NCBI GenBank assembly: GCA_011800805.1
Contig: MPNW01000776.1
Location: forward strand, 22,243 to 82,416
Direction of reading: 5' to 3'
Length of the DNA: 60,174 bases
DNA from: Hirudo medicinalis
Taxonomy: Eukaryota; Annelida; Clitellata; Hirudinida; Hirudinidae
How positions within the stretch are numbered: the stretch's first letter is position 1; every line of letters begins with the position of its first letter. Below, piece by piece: positions 59,926 through 60,174 of the stretch. Under the pieces are notes generated by a model. The model worked only from the letters and a program-made list of their open reading frames with translations. It did not search any database and was not told the origin of the DNA. The translations under genes and the position numbers were made by a program.

Positions 59926-60174
59926 AATTAAATTTTACGTCTAACTTGTGCGATAAATGATCGCTTAGCAGATTCCTCTGGATAAATAATGAGCGTGAAA
60001 TTATAGAAAAGCTAATATAAAAACGCTTGACCAAACAAGAATTATATAGGTGTTGCCTGACAAAATTGAAAGAGTGGATGAAGATGTCTTATTGCAGAAT
60101 TGCAGTGGATCTTGATGGTAGCAAAAATCCGAACTGCTTTTATTTTGTCTAGATCCAAACGTGAACAATCTAGG

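Larger units (their letters stand above)
57601..60174. other. Upstream region of Bsx
   Basis: It holds the candidate TATA box at 57831-57839, GAT/CAT microsatellites (58385-58435 and 58600-58640) and a tRNA-like element (59835-59925). No coding exon was recognised. It may contain cis-regulatory elements of Bsx. Confidence 0.4.

Overview
The window is animal nuclear DNA: AT-rich, intron-dense, full of (TTG)n, (ATT)n and (GAT)n microsatellites, LINE and SINE remnants and one pogo-like transposon trace. All genes are split by short GT-AG introns (one GC-AG), and the identifiable orthologues (SASS6, akirin, SPATA1, synaptotagmin, NHP2, UBE2R/CDC34, FAM219, Bsx) are metazoan or bilaterian. I favour a spiralian, possibly an annelid such as a leech; the species cannot be fixed from sequence alone. 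Coding models were built by hand by translating both strands and joining exons whose splice sites and phases agree. No alignment program was run.

Layout, left to right. 1-285 (+): the C-terminal end of an unidentified gene. 684-3598 (-): an unrecognised 892-residue protein. 5050-6737 (-): a secreted PAN-like plus fibrinogen-domain protein. 6738-9528: repeats, including a SINE with a perfect 12-bp target duplication. 9529-13904 (-): complete SASS6, 13 exons. 14890-15595 (-): possible small secreted gene. 15809-19202 (-): a secreted PAN-like plus C-type lectin protein whose second intron holds LINE and SINE-like debris. 19203-22879: transposon remnants. 22880-24130 (-): akirin. 25972-30858 (-): SPATA1-like coiled-coil protein, 12 exons. 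30859-35507: LINE remnants and repeats. 35508-38466 (+): synaptotagmin-like protein with two C2 domains, first exon not found. 38467-41520: SINE copy and pogo/Tigger-like remnant. 41521-42536 (-): NHP2. 44016-49588 (-): UBE2R/CDC34, with a LINE antisense in its fourth intron. 50589-51982 (+): FAM219-family protein. 54321-57600 (-): Bsx homeobox gene with a candidate TATA box upstream. 57601-60174: upstream of Bsx, simple repeats and one tRNA-like element.

The genes do not form one pathway. They are housekeeping and ciliary/centriolar genes (SASS6, SPATA1, NHP2, UBE2R, akirin) interleaved with two lectin-type secreted proteins, a vesicle-trafficking gene and a neural homeobox gene. The most unusual structure is an inverted, partly diverged copy of a large acidic SPATA1 exon lying in the neighbouring intron of the same gene. 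Three single N positions mark assembly joins, and two of them are flanked by duplicated sequence.
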